Assembly (NCBI RefSeq): GCF_900129575.1
Contig: NZ_FQWE01000001.1
Span: 62,001 to 126,000, forward strand
DNA length: 64,000 nt
DNA from: Flavobacterium segetis
Lineage (GTDB): Bacteria; Bacteroidota; Bacteroidia; Flavobacteriales; Flavobacteriaceae
Direction: 5' to 3'
Shown: piece after piece, positions 62,830 to 64,000 of the stretch
Numbering within the stretch: position 1 is the first letter of the stretch
How the letters are laid out: each line of letters begins with the position of its first letter
The notes under the pieces: generated by a model
Told to the model about the DNA's origin: nothing
The model's input: only the letters and a program-made list of their open reading frames with translations
The model's database searches: none
Made by a program: the position numbers and the translations under genes

Positions 62830-63285
62830 ATGAAAAAAGCAATATTCCCAGGATCTTTTGATCCAATAACGTTAGGTCATGAGGACATTATTAATAGATC
62901 AGTATCACTCTTTGACGAAATCGTAATCGCCATTGGCGTCAATGCTGAGAAAAAATATATGTTTTCACTAGAAGATCGAAAACGATTTATAGAGGAAACT
63001 TTCAAAGACGAACCCAAAGTTTCTGTAATCACATACGAAGGGCTAACTACTGAACTATGTAAAAAACTAAATGCAGATTTCATTTTGCGTGGTTTGCGCA
63101 ATCCAGCCGATTTCGAATTTGAAAAAGCAATCGCTCATACGAATCGCCGTTTATCTAAAATTGAAACAGTATTTTTATTGACAGCTGCAAAAACCTCTTA
63201 CATTAGCTCAAGCATAGTTAGGGATGTTCTTAGAAACGGCGGACAATATGAATTACTCGTTCCTGACGCAGTTCGAGTAAAATAA
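62830..63285 (+). CDS. coaD: Phosphopantetheine adenylyltransferase
   Basis: Adenylylates 4'-phosphopantetheine to dephospho-CoA in coenzyme A synthesis. The ATG at 62830 (MKKAIFPGSFDPITLGHEDI) gives 151 residues, the usual size; the GTG at 62812 adds only six. It has the nucleotidyltransferase HxGH-like motif TLGHEDI, VITYEGLTTELCKKLNADFILRGLRN and the ISSSIVRDVL motif. Confidence 0.95.
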   Translation: MKKAIFPGSFDPITLGHEDIINRSVSLFDEIVIAIGVNAEKKYMFSLEDRKRFIEETFKDEPKVSVITYEGLTTELCKKLNADFILRGLRNPADFEFEKAIAHTNRRLSKIETVFLLTAAKTSYISSSIVRDVLRNGGQYELLVPDAVRVK

Positions 63286-63469
63286 TTTTAAAGTTAATAT
63301 AGTTTATTTGCCATGCTACAAGCGTATCATTATTATTTTTTAAAAGCAACTTAAGTAATCATTCTACGATCAATATTCAAAAGAATTTGGAATACAATTA
63401 AACACTACCTTAATAAATTGCGTAAACTATTTTAAATGGTAAATTCGCAAAAAATAAAGACAACATACA

Positions 63470-64000
63470 ATGAGCATAGAAAGAGAATTAAACAAACGTA
63501 GTGGATCAAAATGTGAACTTTGTGGCGCAACTGAAAACTTAAATGTGTACGAAGTACTTCCAACAAAAAAAGGAGGAGTCGATGAAAGTATAATGGCTTG
63601 TTCCACTTGTATTAGCCAAATCGAAAATCCCGATGTAGTAGATTTAAACCATTGGCGATGTTTAAACGATAGTATGTGGAGCGAACAAGTTCCGGTACAA
63701 GTTGTAGCTTGGAGAATATTAAGTCGTTTGCGTTCTGCTGGATGGCCTCAAGAATTATTAGACCAAATGTATTTAGATGAAGATAATTTAGCTTGGGCAC
63801 AAGCTACAGGCGAAGGAGAAGAGGACGAAAATAAAATAATACATCGCGACAGTAACGGCGTAATATTGGAGCATGGCGATTCAGTTGTATTAATAAAAGA
63901 CTTGAAAGTAAAAGGTTCAAGTATGGTCGCTAAACAAGGAACTGCAGTCCGAAACATACGTTTAGATCATGAAAATGCTGAATATATTGAAGGAAAAGTC
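63470..64000 (+). CDS. PhnA-like zinc-ribbon protein, partial
   Basis: The frame starts at the ATG at 63470 and is open to the right edge of the window (177 codons seen, so a few residues are missing relative to the roughly 190-residue family size). The N-terminal zinc ribbon has CELC at 15-18 and CSTC at 44-47. The C-terminal PhnA-type SH3-like domain shows DSNGVILEHGDSVVLIKDLKVKGSSMVAKQGTAVRNIRL. Despite the name, a role in phosphonate use is doubtful; function is unknown. The gap before it (63286-63469) holds no gene. Confidence 0.82.
   Translation, partial: MSIERELNKRSGSKCELCGATENLNVYEVLPTKKGGVDESIMACSTCISQIENPDVVDLNHWRCLNDSMWSEQVPVQVVAWRILSRLRSAGWPQELLDQMYLDEDNLAWAQATGEGEEDENKIIHRDSNGVILEHGDSVVLIKDLKVKGSSMVAKQGTAVRNIRLDHENAEYIEGKV

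Overview
This window is chromosomal DNA from a low-GC member of the Bacteroidota, most likely Flavobacterium or a close relative. The lineage call rests on several signs. Many genes are preceded by the Bacteroidota -7 element TAnnTTTG and lack a Shine-Dalgarno sequence. The Rho factor has a long charged N-terminal insert. The families include a LETM1-like biofilm protein, DUF4293, DUF6671, a 'sensor of ECF sigma' protein and a two-domain isocitrate dehydrogenase. No rRNA, tRNA, complete insertion sequence, prophage or CRISPR array was seen. Most of the window is core metabolism and housekeeping, with small accessory insertions.

Layout. 1-2760: a partial PAS-domain protein, then a MarR-nitroreductase-YceI operon. 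2850-11545: a complete tryptophan operon (E-G-D-C-F-B-A). It starts with a strong promoter, a leader peptide with three consecutive Trp codons and a terminator/antiterminator pair, which is a classical attenuator. Two non-trp genes are embedded in it: a lipoprotein c-type cytochrome and a gamma-glutamylcyclotransferase-like protein. 11717-20108: a leftward fatty-acid beta-oxidation block (MarR, HAD/ECH fusion, a four-helix-bundle insertion, thiolase, acyl-CoA dehydrogenase, and a separately terminated acyl-CoA synthetase). 20465-25819: nitronate monooxygenase, a lipocalin-like lipoprotein, a YihY membrane protein, a Tat-exported superoxide dismutase and the LETM1-like protein. 25813-32389: LysR divergent from icd, then two small paralogues separated by a 23-bp perfect hairpin, DUF6671, Sua5/TsaC, an SbtA bicarbonate permease, and a convergent carbonic anhydrase. 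32703-34232: dps divergent from oxyR.

34264-46371: small proteins, mnmD, ilvE, a MazG-like hydrolase, an SRPBCC protein, an ECF sigma/anti-sigma/sensor module, a repeat-rich exported protein, kup and an rRNA methyltransferase. 46464-58955: rho, DUF4293, a response regulator and histidine kinase pair, a phosphodiesterase, truA, an ABC exporter, lpdA, and a cysE-cysM cysteine operon. 58956-59815: a decayed toxin-antitoxin locus. 59816-64000: rluD-PASTA operon, ddl, coaD and a partial PhnA-like gene.

Most promising for follow-up are the trp attenuator with its embedded cytochrome, the hairpin-separated small paralogue pair upstream of DUF6671, the four-helix-bundle insertion in the fatty-acid operon, the decayed ParE locus, and a degenerate interspersed GCCTTTG repeat family. 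I see no clear defence island or plainly new multi-gene system. Several gene starts are set downstream of the longest open frame because a -7 promoter element or family length supports the shorter form.
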